A stretch of 36,155 nt of DNA from Clostridiales bacterium. GTDB taxonomy: Bacteria; Bacillota; Clostridia; Christensenellales; Aristaeellaceae. The stretch spans positions 1 to 36,155 of the forward strand of contig SFJH01000039.1 of the NCBI GenBank assembly GCA_004555155.1, given 5' to 3'. A program made the position numbers and the translations under genes. The notes under the pieces are model-generated. The model saw only the letters and a program-made list of their open reading frames with translations. It made no database searches and was not told where the DNA came from. Below, one piece after another: positions 1 through 8,146 of the stretch; within the stretch, counting starts at the first letter, position 1, and every line of letters begins with the position of its first letter.

Positions 1-1
1 G

Positions 2-478
2 CTGGGCGACGTGGTCTGCGGCGGCTTCAGCACGCCGCTGCGGGAGAAGGTCGCCGAGGCGGCCTACATCGTCACCACCTCGGATTACATGTCGCTGTAT
101 GCGGCGAACGGCATCTGCCGCTGCATCCGCAAGTACGCCGACCGGGGCGGATGCCGGCTGGGCGGACTGATCTACAACGAGCGCAGCGCCGTGGGCGACG
201 AATCCGCCGCGGCGGACTTCGCCCGCGCGGTGGGAACGCGCATCGCCGGGCGTGTGCCGCTGGATCGCGCCATTTCCCGCGCGGAGATGCGCCGGAGCAC
301 GGTCATCGAGTGCGAACCGGACTCCGCTGCAGCGAGGGCCTTCGAGGCCATCGCGGACGAAATGCTGCACGGCGCGGAGACCGCCGTGCCCGAGCCGCTC
401 TCCACCGAAGCGCTGGAGGCCATCGGCGAGCGGATCGCGGCGCAGTTTGCCCAATCGGAGGAGGGATTTGCGCAATGA
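2..478 (+). CDS. NifH-like nitrogenase iron protein (5' truncated by window edge)
   Basis: This is the C-terminal part of a NifH/BchL/CfbC-family ATP-dependent reductase; the N-terminal half with the P-loop and first cluster cysteine lies outside the window. Seen: LGDVVCGGF carries the second [4Fe-4S]-ligand cysteine of the Fe-protein dimer. It is followed by the family pattern YIVTTSDYMSLYAANGI, KYA, RLGGLIYNER and RAEMRRSTVIE, which aligns along the length of classical NifH. Such proteins hydrolyse ATP to pass low-potential electrons to a NifDK-like partner. The stop overlaps the NifB-like start (ATGA), so the two are translationally coupled. A GTG at 11 is only an internal codon. Whether the partner is a true nitrogenase, a methylthio-alkane reductase or a tetrapyrrole reductase cannot be decided here, because the catalytic subunits are not visible. 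Confidence 0.9.
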   Translation: MGDVVCGGFSTPLREKVAEAAYIVTTSDYMSLYAANGICRCIRKYADRGGCRLGGLIYNERSAVGDESAAADFARAVGTRIAGRVPLDRAISRAEMRRSTVIECEPDSAAARAFEAIADEMLHGAETAVPEPLSTEALEAIGERIAAQFAQSEEGFAQ

Positions 479-1299
479 AGCTCAGCGAGCATCCCTGCTT
501 TTCTGAAGCTGCTCACGCCCGCTTCGGTCGGCTGCACATCCCCTGCGCACCCCGCTGCAACTTCGACTGCGCCTTCTGCGGGCGCGGCATGGATGACGGC
601 GCGACCCGGCTGCCCGGGCGGGCCATGCAGATCGTGCGCCCGGATGAGGCGGTGGACTATGTGCGCAAGCGCCTTGCGTGCCATTCCGAGGTGCGCGTTC
701 TGGGCGTTGCCGGGCCCGGCGAACCGCTGTACAACCCGGAAACCTTCGAGGTTCTGGCGCTTCTGAAGCAGAGCTTTCCCGATCTGGGGCTGTGCCTGGG
801 CACCAACGGCTTTCTGCTGCCGGAGAACGCAGCACGGCTGCGGTCTCTGGGCGTGGAGACGCTGACCGTGACCGTCAATGCGCTGAAGCCGGAGACCGGC
901 GCGCGGCTCAACGATCACATTCTGGACGAGCGCGGCAATCGTCTCACGGGAATCGAAGCCGCGCAGGAGTCCATCGCCCGCCAGCTGCGCGGCATTGAGC
1001 TGTCCGCAAGGGAGGGCATGACCGTCAAGGTGAACACCGTACTCGTGCCCGGCCTCAACGACGGCGAGCTGCGCGGGATTGCGTGCGCGGTGCATGAGCG
1101 CGGCGCGGCGATCATGAACGTCATGCCGCTGAAACCTGCGGGCCGCCTGTTCGGCTGGCCGTCGCCGTCGGCGGAGGCGCTCCGCAGCGTGCGTGACGAG
1201 CTATCCACCATCCTCCCGCAGTTCCGGCGCTGCGCGCAGTGCCGAGCGGACGCCTGCGGCCTGATCGGCGAGGGCGAAGCGGGCGGATGCGTGAAGTAA
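475..1299 (+). CDS. nifB: NifB-like radical SAM FeS-cluster (NifB-co) biosynthesis protein
   Basis: Encodes 274 residues. Seen: an N-terminal HPCFSEAAH motif; the radical SAM CxxxCxxC triad at C28, C32 and C35; GVAGPGEPL; CLGTNGFLLP; VKVNTVLVPGLND; NVMPL; and a C-terminal CAQCRADACG near residues 253-261. These match NifB in order and spacing. The known family role is to fuse two [4Fe-4S] K-clusters and insert a carbide from SAM, giving NifB-co, the precursor of FeMo-type cofactors. The NafY/NifX-like C-terminal domain of some NifB proteins is absent, as in short archaeal and clostridial forms. The extra cysteine usual just after the triad is replaced (GRGMDDG). Coupling to NifH suggests the partner enzyme carries a NifB-derived cofactor, which argues against a simple tetrapyrrole reductase. 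Confidence 0.87.
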   Translation: MKLSEHPCFSEAAHARFGRLHIPCAPRCNFDCAFCGRGMDDGATRLPGRAMQIVRPDEAVDYVRKRLACHSEVRVLGVAGPGEPLYNPETFEVLALLKQSFPDLGLCLGTNGFLLPENAARLRSLGVETLTVTVNALKPETGARLNDHILDERGNRLTGIEAAQESIARQLRGIELSAREGMTVKVNTVLVPGLNDGELRGIACAVHERGAAIMNVMPLKPAGRLFGWPSPSAEALRSVRDELSTILPQFRRCAQCRADACGLIGEGEAGGCVK

Positions 1300-1337
1300 A
1301 TCCACCCATACCTGATTTTCATTCGGAGGTAAGCGCC

Positions 1338-2240
1338 ATGAAGAAATTCCTTTGTATGATCCTGATCGCCCTGCTGTGCGCCCCGTCCGCGCTGGCACTG
1401 AGCTTCACCGACGCAAACGGCCGCAGTGTGGAGGTCGCGGAGCATCCCCAGCGGGTGGTCTCCCTCTACAATTCCTATGGCGATGCGTGGCTGACTGCGG
1501 GCGGCACGCTGGTGGGCAGCATCGCGGACGCCTTTGACGACGACGCGCTGGGCGAGGATGTGCAGAACCTGGGCAGCCACACCGAGCCGAACATGGAGCT
1601 GCTGTTCTCCCTGAACCCGGACTTCGTGCTGCTCTCATCGGACGTAGCCAGCCAGATTGACATCGCCGCTTTGCTGGAGGAAGCGGACATCCCCTGTGCC
1701 TTCTTCTCCACCCAGGACTGGCGCGATTACATGGAGAGCATGCGCATCTTCACCCGGCTCACCGGACGCGAGGATCTCTACCAGCAGCAGCTGGAGACAG
1801 TACAGCAGCCCATCGAGGCGATTCTGGCTGAGACGCAGGCGCTGAACCGCCATCCCACCGCCCTGCTGATCCGCGCCAATTCCATCACCGTCAAGGCGCG
1901 CAGCAGCGAGGGCACGGTGGCGGGCGCAATCCTGCGCGACATGGGCTTTGAAAACCTGGCCGACAGCAACAGCGCCCTCTGCGAGAGCATCAGCATGGAG
2001 ACTGTGCTCGTGGAGGACCCGGACTACATCTTCGTGGTGCTACAGGGCACCAGCGCAGCGGCTGCCGAGGAATCCCTGACCGCCGTGTTGACCGGAAATC
2101 CCGCATGGAACACCCTCAGCGCCGTGCGCGAGGGGCGCTTCTACGTGCTGGACCGCGACCTGTTCCACTATCATCCCAACGCGCGCTGGGCGGAAGCCTA
2201 CGCCTTCATGCTGGAGGTGCTCGAGGGGGCGGAGGGATGA
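1338..2240 (+). CDS. ABC transporter substrate-binding protein (BtuF/FepB/MolB-like)
   Basis: Encodes 300 residues. The N-terminus is a signal peptide (MKKFLCMILIALL, then APSALA). The mature part begins FTDANGRSVEVAEHPQRVVSL, the usual opening of helical-backbone binding proteins (PF01497-type) for siderophores, heme, cobalamin or molybdate. NMELLFSLNPDFVLLSS, and later NPAWNTLSAVREGRFYVLD, are typical of this fold. There is no convincing lipobox, which is odd for a Gram-positive binding protein. The SD GGAGG lies about 8 nt before the ATG. Its stop overlaps the permease start (ATGA). Placement between nifB and cbiK suggests it feeds metal (Fe, Mo, Ni or Co) or a tetrapyrrole to the nitrogenase-like system; the substrate cannot be read from sequence. 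Confidence 0.85.
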   Translation: MKKFLCMILIALLCAPSALALSFTDANGRSVEVAEHPQRVVSLYNSYGDAWLTAGGTLVGSIADAFDDDALGEDVQNLGSHTEPNMELLFSLNPDFVLLSSDVASQIDIAALLEEADIPCAFFSTQDWRDYMESMRIFTRLTGREDLYQQQLETVQQPIEAILAETQALNRHPTALLIRANSITVKARSSEGTVAGAILRDMGFENLADSNSALCESISMETVLVEDPDYIFVVLQGTSAAAAEESLTAVLTGNPAWNTLSAVREGRFYVLDRDLFHYHPNARWAEAYAFMLEVLEGAEG

Positions 2241-3235
2241 ACCGCAACCGGGCGCTGCTGCTGGCGCTCCTGGGCGTCCTGCTGCTGGCGGTGCTGATGA
2301 ACCTTTGTCTGGGTGCAAGTGGCCTTTCGCCCTCGGAAATCCTCTCCGCGCTGGGCGACACCGCCCGGGAGAGCACCGCCGCGCGCATCTTCTGGTACGT
2401 GCGCCTGCCCCGGACGCTGGCCGCCATCCTCGCAGGCGCGTCGCTGGCGGCGGCAGGACTGCTTTTGCAGGCGGTGCTACGCAATCCGCTGGCCGCGCCC
2501 AGCGTGATCGGCATCAATTCCGGCGCGGGCCTCTGCGCGCTGATCTGCATGGCGGTGTTCCCCGGCCTGTCCCGCCTGACCTCGCTGGCAGCCTTCCTGG
2601 GCGCATGCGCCGCAGCCTTTGCCGTCTACCTTCTCGCGCGGCTCACCGGGGCCTCCCGCGCCACAATCGTGCTCGCGGGCGTCGCTGTGAACAGCATCTT
2701 CGGCGCGTGCATGGACGCCATCGTCACGCTGATCCCCGAGGCAGTCGTCAGCCGCAGCGCATTCTCCATCGGCGGCTTCTCCACCACGACCATGCAGCAG
2801 CTGCGCTTCGCCGCGCCGCTGTGCGCCCTGGGCTTTCTCACGGCCCTCGTCTTCGGCAGAGAGCTTCAGCTGATGGCGCTGGGCGATGACGTGGCCCACA
2901 GTCTCGGCCTGCGGGTGGAGCGCTTCCGGGCGCTGTTTCTGGTCGCCGCCGCTATGCTCGCGGGCGCTGCGGTCAGCTTCGCTGGGCTGCTGAGCTTCGT
3001 GGGACTGGTCGCGCCCCACATGACCCGCATCCTGCTGAAGAACGACGCGCAGCTCCAGCTCCCCATCGCGGCAGCCTTCGGCGCGGCGCTGTGCCTGATC
3101 TGCGACCTGATCGCTCGCGTGGCCTTCGCCCCCTTCGAGCTGCCGGTGGGCATCGTGCTCTCCATCGTGGGCGCGCCGTTCTTCCTGTACCTGCTGCTGA
3201 TCCGCAAGAAGCGCAGCCGCCACGACGCCACCTGA
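2237..3235 (+). CDS. FecCD/BtuC-family ABC transporter permease
   Basis: Encodes 332 residues with many hydrophobic helices. Family signatures seen: RLPRTLAAILAGASLAAAGLLLQAVLRNPLAAPSVIG near the N-terminus, a central GFSTTTMQQL segment, and the GLLSFVGLVAPHMTRILL coupling segment near residues 254-271. The length fits a single FecC/BtuC-type subunit that homodimerises. It starts inside the stop of the binding-protein gene and ends 11 nt before the ATPase gene, whose SD (GAGGAG) overlaps its stop. Known role: membrane channel of type II importers for iron-siderophore, heme, cobalamin or molybdate. It belongs to the same plus-strand operon as the NifH- and NifB-like genes. Confidence 0.92.
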   Translation: MNRNRALLLALLGVLLLAVLMNLCLGASGLSPSEILSALGDTARESTAARIFWYVRLPRTLAAILAGASLAAAGLLLQAVLRNPLAAPSVIGINSGAGLCALICMAVFPGLSRLTSLAAFLGACAAAFAVYLLARLTGASRATIVLAGVAVNSIFGACMDAIVTLIPEAVVSRSAFSIGGFSTTTMQQLRFAAPLCALGFLTALVFGRELQLMALGDDVAHSLGLRVERFRALFLVAAAMLAGAAVSFAGLLSFVGLVAPHMTRILLKNDAQLQLPIAAAFGAALCLICDLIARVAFAPFELPVGIVLSIVGAPFFLYLLLIRKKRSRHDAT

Positions 3236-3246
3236 GGAGGAATCGC

Positions 3247-4017
3247 ATGCTGGAATTTCGTGAATTGCGCGCGGCCTACGACGGCGTGGAGACGTTGCAC
3301 GGCGTGAGCGCACATCTTGCCCCCGGCAAGCTCACCGCCATCGTCGGGCCCAACGGCTGCGGTAAGTCCACGCTGATGAAGTGCGCGGTGGGCCTGATGA
3401 AGCCCTCCGGCGGCGAAATCCTCCTGAACGGACAACCTCTCTCAGTCATCCCCGAGAAGGAGCGCGCCCGCCACCTGTCCTACATGCCCCAGAGCCGCAT
3501 CGCGCCAGACATCAGCGTGCGCCATCTGGTGATCCACGGACGCTACCCGCACCTGAAGTGGGGCCAGAGCCTGCGCAGGGAGGATCGGGAGATCGTTCAG
3601 GCAGCCATCGAGCGCGTGAAACTCGGTGCGCTTGCGAACCGGCCCGTGAGCCGGCTCTCCGGCGGCGAACGGCAGCGCGCCTACCTCGCCATGATGCTCG
3701 CCCAGCAGACGGCAGTGATGCTACTGGACGAGCCCACCGCCTATCTGGATCTCTCCAGCCAGTTTGCGCTGATGGAGCTGCTGCGGGCGCTGTGCAGGGA
3801 GGGTCGCAGCGTGATTCTGGTGCTGCACGAGCTGTCGCTGGCGCTGGAATACACCGATTCCCTGCTGCTGATGGAGCGGGGCCGCCTCGTCGCGGCGGGA
3901 AGCCCGGAGGAGGTCTACCGCTCCGGACAGATTCAGAGGGTCTTTTCCATCGACGTGCGCCGGACATCGGACAATAAATACCTATTTTATACGGAAAAAC
4001 AGGAGGTTCGCACATGA
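3247..4017 (+). CDS. ABC transporter ATP-binding protein (FepC/BtuD/HmuV-like)
   Basis: Encodes 256 residues with all nucleotide-binding motifs: Walker A GPNGCGKST (34-42), Q-loop in SYMPQ (78-82), signature LSGGERQ (137-143), Walker B VMLLDEP (157-163) and the switch histidine in VLHEL. It is the energy-coupling subunit for the permease just upstream. Its stop overlaps the ATG of the broken chelatase gene (ATGA), so the whole run from nifH to cbiK looks like one transcript. Nothing in the protein is truncated or unusual. Confidence 0.93.
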   Translation: MLEFRELRAAYDGVETLHGVSAHLAPGKLTAIVGPNGCGKSTLMKCAVGLMKPSGGEILLNGQPLSVIPEKERARHLSYMPQSRIAPDISVRHLVIHGRYPHLKWGQSLRREDREIVQAAIERVKLGALANRPVSRLSGGERQRAYLAMMLAQQTAVMLLDEPTAYLDLSSQFALMELLRALCREGRSVILVLHELSLALEYTDSLLLMERGRLVAAGSPEEVYRSGQIQRVFSIDVRRTSDNKYLFYTEKQEVRT

Positions 4018-4699
4018 AACAAGCAATTCTCGCCGTCAGCTTCGGCACCAGCTATCCGGAGGCGGAGCAGAGCTGCATCCTGCCCGTCGAAGCGGCCCTT
4101 GCGAAGGCCTTTCCCTCCCATGATGTGCATCGGGCATACAGCTCGCGCATCATCGTGCGCAAGCTCCGGGAGTGCGGCGAAGCCATCGAGAGCGAAGCGG
4201 AAGCCCTGGAGCGCCTGCGCAGGGAGGACTACGGGGAGATCGCCGTCGTTCCCACCCACATTCTGCACGGCATCGAGTACGAGGTGGTAAACAGGCGGAT
4301 CTGAGCTGGATGGCCGGTCTGCTGGGCAAGATCGCTGCGGAGGAGGGCCGTCCCCTGCTGATGATGGGCCACGGCACCGAGCACGCCGCAGACGAGACCT
4401 ACGTCCGCCTGCGGGAGCAGCTCCCGGAGAACGTGTACCTCGCCTGCGTCGAGGGTGAACACAGTTTGGAGAAGCAGCTTCCCGCGCTGGAGCGCCTGCC
4501 GGTAAAAGACCTTGCACTGATGCCGCTGATGCTGGTGGCAGGGGATCACGCCCGCAACGACATGGCCGGGGACGACGAGGATTCCTGGAAATCCATCCTG
4601 ACCCGTCGCGGCTTCGATGTGCGCGTCCGCATGCAGGGCCTGGGCACGCTGCAGGAGGTGCAGACAAGATTCGTGGAAAAGGCGCGGAAGATCATCTGA
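4014..4699 (+). pseudogene. cbiK: CbiK-type sirohydrochlorin cobalto/nickelochelatase, frameshifted with internal deletion
   Basis: The first frame (from 4014) reads MKQAILAVSFGTSYPEAE, then RAYSSRIIVRKLRECG and PTHILHGIEYEVV, and stops at 4302-4304. A second frame resumes at about 4302 (DLSWMAGLLGKI) and runs MGHGTEH, VEGEHS, LMPLMLVAGDHARNDMAGD, EDSWKS to 4699. Together they are the two halves of CbiK, which inserts Co2+ (or Ni2+) into sirohydrochlorin. The metal-site histidines in MGHGTEH and GDHARNDM are present. Compared with CbiK as I know it, the stretch between the two parts (roughly 25 residues ending in the GxPLL...DY segment) is missing, and the frame change implies a deletion of 3n+1 bases. 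Either the gene is inactivated or the assembly lost a short segment. Association with a nitrogenase-like operon is the interesting context. Confidence 0.82.
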
Positions 4700-4706
4700 C
4701 ATAGTT

Positions 4707-4739
4707 AAACCCGAGGGGTACGGCTCCCCTCGGGTTTTT
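4707..4739 (+). terminator. Rho-independent terminator after the nifH-cbiK operon
   Basis: A perfect stem AAACCCGAGGGG / CCCCTCGGGTTT with a 7-nt loop is followed by a T run, 8 nt after the chelatase stop. It closes the plus-strand operon and separates it from the convergent transporter operon. Confidence 0.9.
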
Positions 4740-4806
4740 GCTTCTATAATAGACTCAGTTGTTTCCGGGCAGCTTGCCCCGGTGGAAGAATGTGCGCCTC
4801 CAGGGA

Positions 4807-5475
4807 CTACTCCATAAACTGGATTCGATTGCTCATATACTGCGCGACCTCGCGATCATGGGTGATATACAGGTAGGACAACCCATATTCCTCCTGAAGG
4901 CTCCTCAGAATCTGCAGGATCTGCGCCTGCACGGATACATCCAGCATGGACGTGGGTTCATCCAGCACCAGCACTTCCGGAGCGAGCAGGAGCGCGCGAC
5001 ACAGGGACAGCCGCTGGATTTCGCCGCCGCTCACCTGATGGGGATAGCGGCGGAGCAGATCATCCGTGAGCTTCACCCGCTCCAGCAACCCCGGCAGGCG
5101 GCACTGTTCTTCGGCCACACCAAATATCCTGAGTGGTTCCAACAGGCTGTCGCCCAGGCGCATCCGGGGATCAAAGAAGGTTTCCGGGCGCTGGGAGATC
5201 AGCTGCACGCGCCTTCGGAACGGCTTCAGCGCGCTTCCCCGCAGATGCGTAATGTCCTCGCCGCAGAAGAATACCCGACCCCTGTCCGGGTCAATTAAAC
5301 GCAGCAGTATGCGCGCCATGGTGCTCTTGCCGCAGCCCGACGGGCCCATCAGCGCGAGGGTTTCTCCCCTGTGCAGCTTCAGGCGCTCGCCCTTGAGCGC
5401 GGTGTGCGCCCTGCCGCCAAATCCGCCGTGGAAGGTTTTGCATATGTCCCTTCCCTCCAGAATGCACTCAGGCAT
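4807..5475 (-). CDS. Dpp/Opp/Nik-family ABC transporter ATPase, short C-terminus (DppF/NikE-like)
   Basis: Encodes 222 residues. Walker A GPSGCGKST, Q-loop LISQRPE, signature VSGGEIQ, Walker B VLVLDEP and the switch histidine in YITHDREVAQYM are intact. The protein ends at SNRIQFME, right after the H-loop region, so it lacks the 40-100 residue C-terminal extension common in DppF/OppF; NikE-type subunits are shorter. Reading the other frames past the stop shows no lost tail. It is last in a five-gene minus-strand importer operon and overlaps the upstream ATPase gene by 8 nt. The pair of dissimilar ATPases is typical of peptide, nickel and cobalt importers of this family. Confidence 0.9.
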   Translation of the reverse strand: MPECILEGRDICKTFHGGFGGRAHTALKGERLKLHRGETLALMGPSGCGKSTMARILLRLIDPDRGRVFFCGEDITHLRGSALKPFRRRVQLISQRPETFFDPRMRLGDSLLEPLRIFGVAEEQCRLPGLLERVKLTDDLLRRYPHQVSGGEIQRLSLCRALLLAPEVLVLDEPTSMLDVSVQAQILQILRSLQEEYGLSYLYITHDREVAQYMSNRIQFME

Positions 5476-6382
5476 ACAGGAAACACCTCACAATCCTGCC
5501 GTCGACAGCTGTTTCGGACGGACGCTCCCGATGACAGCGCGGCTTTGCATGGGAACACCTCGGTGCAAATGGACAGCCCGGAAGCCGTTCGCCCGCCCGG
5601 GGTGCAACGCCGGCCATCGCCTGAAAGCCATTCTCCGGCAGTGCGTTCAAAAAGGCCCTTGTGTACGGATGCATGGGCTGCTCCAGCAGCCTCGGCCCCA
5701 TCTCGACGATCTGCCCGGCATACATGACGGCCAGGTTGTCGCACAGCTCCCGCGCCAGCGGAAGATCGTGCGTGATTACGAGCATGCTTTCCACGCCGAA
5801 ATCCTTCAACGACCGCAGCGTATCCCGAACCTGATCGCGCAGATCGCGGTCCAAACCCTTCGTGGGTTCATCCGCCAGCATCCATTTGGGCGCGCATGCC
5901 GAGCCAATCGCACAGAGCACGCGCTGCTGCATACCCCCGGACAATTCGTGCGGATAGGCGCGCAGGATGCGCTCGGGACTTGCAAAGCCGAAATCCCGCA
6001 GCAGTCGGGCGGAACGTTCCTTTACATCCTTTGAAGGAAGCTTCAGCGGCAGCAATGCTTCCCGCAGATGAAAGGCGATGGTGCGCGCAGGATTCAGGGA
6101 TTCGGCAGGATTCTGGGGAATCAGGCCGATGCCGACGCCGAGGCGGCTGCGTGCACGCTCCGGCGTGAGCGCTTCGCCATCCATCTTCAATCTGCCCTCC
6201 ACCCTCGCATAGTGTGGCAGAAGTCCCAGCAGCGCAAGTCCCAGAACGGATTTTCCACAGCCGCTCTCACCGATGATGCCGGTGATTTCACTGTCCGGAA
6301 AGGCAATGCTCACGCCGTCCACGGCGCGCACATCCACCCCCGGAAGCCGGAATGTGATCCGAAGATCGTCAATTTCGATCAT
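5468..6382 (-). CDS. Dpp/Opp/Nik-family ABC transporter ATPase (DppD/NikD-like)
   Basis: Encodes 304 residues. Seen: Walker A GESGCGKS, LIPQNPAESLNP (Q-loop with the family-specific insertion), signature LSGGMQQR, Walker B MLADEPTKGLD and ITHDLPLARELCDNLAVMYAGQIVE. At the C-terminus is the oligopeptide-transporter extension HPYTRAFLNALPE with the cysteine-containing CPFAPRCSHAKPRC. That extension binds an FeS cluster or zinc in several family members. It overlaps the permease gene upstream by 4 nt. The first of two distinct ATPases of the riboswitch-controlled importer. Confidence 0.93.
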   Translation of the reverse strand: MIEIDDLRITFRLPGVDVRAVDGVSIAFPDSEITGIIGESGCGKSVLGLALLGLLPHYARVEGRLKMDGEALTPERARSRLGVGIGLIPQNPAESLNPARTIAFHLREALLPLKLPSKDVKERSARLLRDFGFASPERILRAYPHELSGGMQQRVLCAIGSACAPKWMLADEPTKGLDRDLRDQVRDTLRSLKDFGVESMLVITHDLPLARELCDNLAVMYAGQIVEMGPRLLEQPMHPYTRAFLNALPENGFQAMAGVAPRAGERLPGCPFAPRCSHAKPRCHRERPSETAVDGRIVRCFLYA

Positions 6383-7203
6383 AGCTCCTTCACCTCCTGG
6401 CTGCGCACGTCAAGGAGATCGCGCAGTGCGTCGCCCAGCATGTTGATGGACAAGAGCAGCAAAAAGATGCACAGTCCCGGCACGATGATCAGATGCGGCG
6501 CGCTGCGATAGTTCAGACGCGCATCGGAGATCATGACGCTCCAATCGGGCGTGGGCGGCTTGATGCCCAGCCCGAGGTAGCTCAGCGACGCGATGGAGAG
6601 CACACACCTGCCCACGCGGGTGGTAAAGAGGACGATGATGTTCGCCATCATGTTCGGCACGATATGCCGCCAGAGGAGCCGACCGTTGCCTGCGCCCAGG
6701 GCCCGCATGCCTTCAATGTATGCCTCCTCGCGGATGCGCAGGGTCTCCGTGCGCACGATGCGCGAAAAGCCTGCCCAGCTGGTGAGCACCAGCGCCAGGA
6801 GCAAATTTGGAATGCCGGGGCCCAGCACGCCCACGATGGCGATCATCAGGCAGGTGCCGGGAAGCCCCTGAAAGATGTTGGCGACGGCAGTGATGCACCA
6901 ATCCAGCATGCCGCCGTAGTAGCCGCCGAGCACGCCCAAAAGCATGCCTAGGGCCATGGAGAGCGCCGTGGCCGCCAGCGCAACGAGCATGGAGGACCGG
7001 CCGCCGTAGAGTACGCGGCTGAGCATATCCCGGCCCAGGCTGTCCGTGCCCAGCGGATGCTCCGGACTGGGCCCCTGAAGGCGCACGCGCATGTTGGCTT
7101 CGTTGGGATCGCAGGGCGCAATCCAGGGTGCAAGCAGATTGCTCAGCAGAATGACACCCAGCAGCGCAGCCGCGATGAACAGGCGCATCCTCGAATTCTT
7201 CAT
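6379..7203 (-). CDS. Dpp/Opp/Nik-family ABC permease (DppC/NikC-like)
   Basis: Encodes 274 residues. The N-terminal membrane segment is followed by LAPWIAPCDPNEAN, then HPLGTDSLGRDMLSRVLYGGRSS, the hallmark of DppC/OppC/NikC. The coupling loop EEAYIEGMRALGAGNGRLLWRHIVPN and a C-terminal SYLGLGIKPPTPDWSVMI complete the family pattern. The start ATG at 7201-7203 overlaps the stop of the upstream permease (ATGA). A 458-residue upstream extension of the frame is not coding: it is a shadow of the other permease. Confidence 0.94.
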   Translation of the reverse strand: MKNSRMRLFIAAALLGVILLSNLLAPWIAPCDPNEANMRVRLQGPSPEHPLGTDSLGRDMLSRVLYGGRSSMLVALAATALSMALGMLLGVLGGYYGGMLDWCITAVANIFQGLPGTCLMIAIVGVLGPGIPNLLLALVLTSWAGFSRIVRTETLRIREEAYIEGMRALGAGNGRLLWRHIVPNMMANIIVLFTTRVGRCVLSIASLSYLGLGIKPPTPDWSVMISDARLNYRSAPHLIIVPGLCIFLLLLSINMLGDALRDLLDVRSQEVKEL

Positions 7204-8141
7204 ATCCTTTTCCCTCCAAGGCGCAGCTTGGGATTGAGCAGCATGCTCACAACGTCCACCAGCAGCGCAACGGCCACATAAATGCACCCCGCCAGCAGCA
7301 CATATCCCTGCAGCGCGGGGTAATCGCGGTTCGTGATGGCATCCAGCGCATAGCTGCCGATTCCCGGCAGGGCAAATATGGATTCGATGATCACCGATCC
7401 GCCGAGCATGCCGCCCAGGGAGTTGCCCATCAGCGCCACGGCGCTCACAGCCGCGTTGGGCAGCGCGTTTTGCAGAACCAGCCGCTTTCTTGAAATTCCT
7501 CTCGCCGTCGCGGCGGTGCAGTATTGCTTGCCAAACTCGGCGAGCAGCGCAGATCGAATGAGTCGCGCCGTCGTGGCTGCGCTGGCCGAGGAGAGCACGA
7601 GGGAGGGCAGGATCATGTACTTCAGGCCGCCGTTTCCACTGGTGGGCAGCCAGCGAAGGTTTTCCGCAAAGAGAAGTATGAGCAGGAGCGCCAGCCAGAA
7701 GGCCGGAAAGGAGAGCTGAATGTTGATGGCGCTGCGAATCACGCGATCCGGCCACCGCTCATGAAAGGCTGCGGCGATGCAGCCCATGGAAAAGCCGAGC
7801 ACAAGCGCCAGAAGGATCGAGCAGAGCGCCAACTTCAGGGTGACGGGCAGGCGGCGCGCCAATTCTGCGCCCACAGGCAGCTTGCTGGCGTAGGACGTAC
7901 CTAGATCACCGGTAAGCGCGCGCCCTACCCAGCGCAGGTATTGCACGGGATAGGGCGCATCAAGGCCCATCTGACGCTCCATTGCCTCGATCTGTTCGGG
8001 TGTGGGCTCATAACCGCCCCGGCTGAGGGCGAGCTCCGCCGGATTTCCCGGCGAAATCACGCCCAGCACAAAGGCGATCAGGGAGATGCCCAGCAGCACC
8101 GGAAGCAGCGAGAGAACTTTCTGTATCAGATAGCGGCGCAT
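7200..8141 (-). CDS. Dpp/Opp/Nik-family ABC permease (DppB/NikB-like)
   Basis: Encodes 313 residues opening MRRYLIQKVLSLLPVLLGISLIAF, the standard first helix of DppB/NikB. GDLGTSYASKLPV, the EAA-type loop AEFGKQYCTAATARGISRKRLVLQNALPN and the segment GGMLGGSVIIESIFALPGIGSYALDAI are typical. It lies only 5 nt after the binding-protein stop and overlaps the next permease gene by 4 nt, so the operon is tightly coupled. It heterodimerises with the DppC-like subunit to form the channel. Confidence 0.94.
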   Translation of the reverse strand: MRRYLIQKVLSLLPVLLGISLIAFVLGVISPGNPAELALSRGGYEPTPEQIEAMERQMGLDAPYPVQYLRWVGRALTGDLGTSYASKLPVGAELARRLPVTLKLALCSILLALVLGFSMGCIAAAFHERWPDRVIRSAINIQLSFPAFWLALLLILLFAENLRWLPTSGNGGLKYMILPSLVLSSASAATTARLIRSALLAEFGKQYCTAATARGISRKRLVLQNALPNAAVSAVALMGNSLGGMLGGSVIIESIFALPGIGSYALDAITNRDYPALQGYVLLAGCIYVAVALLVDVVSMLLNPKLRLGGKRI

Positions 8142-8146
8142 ATTCT

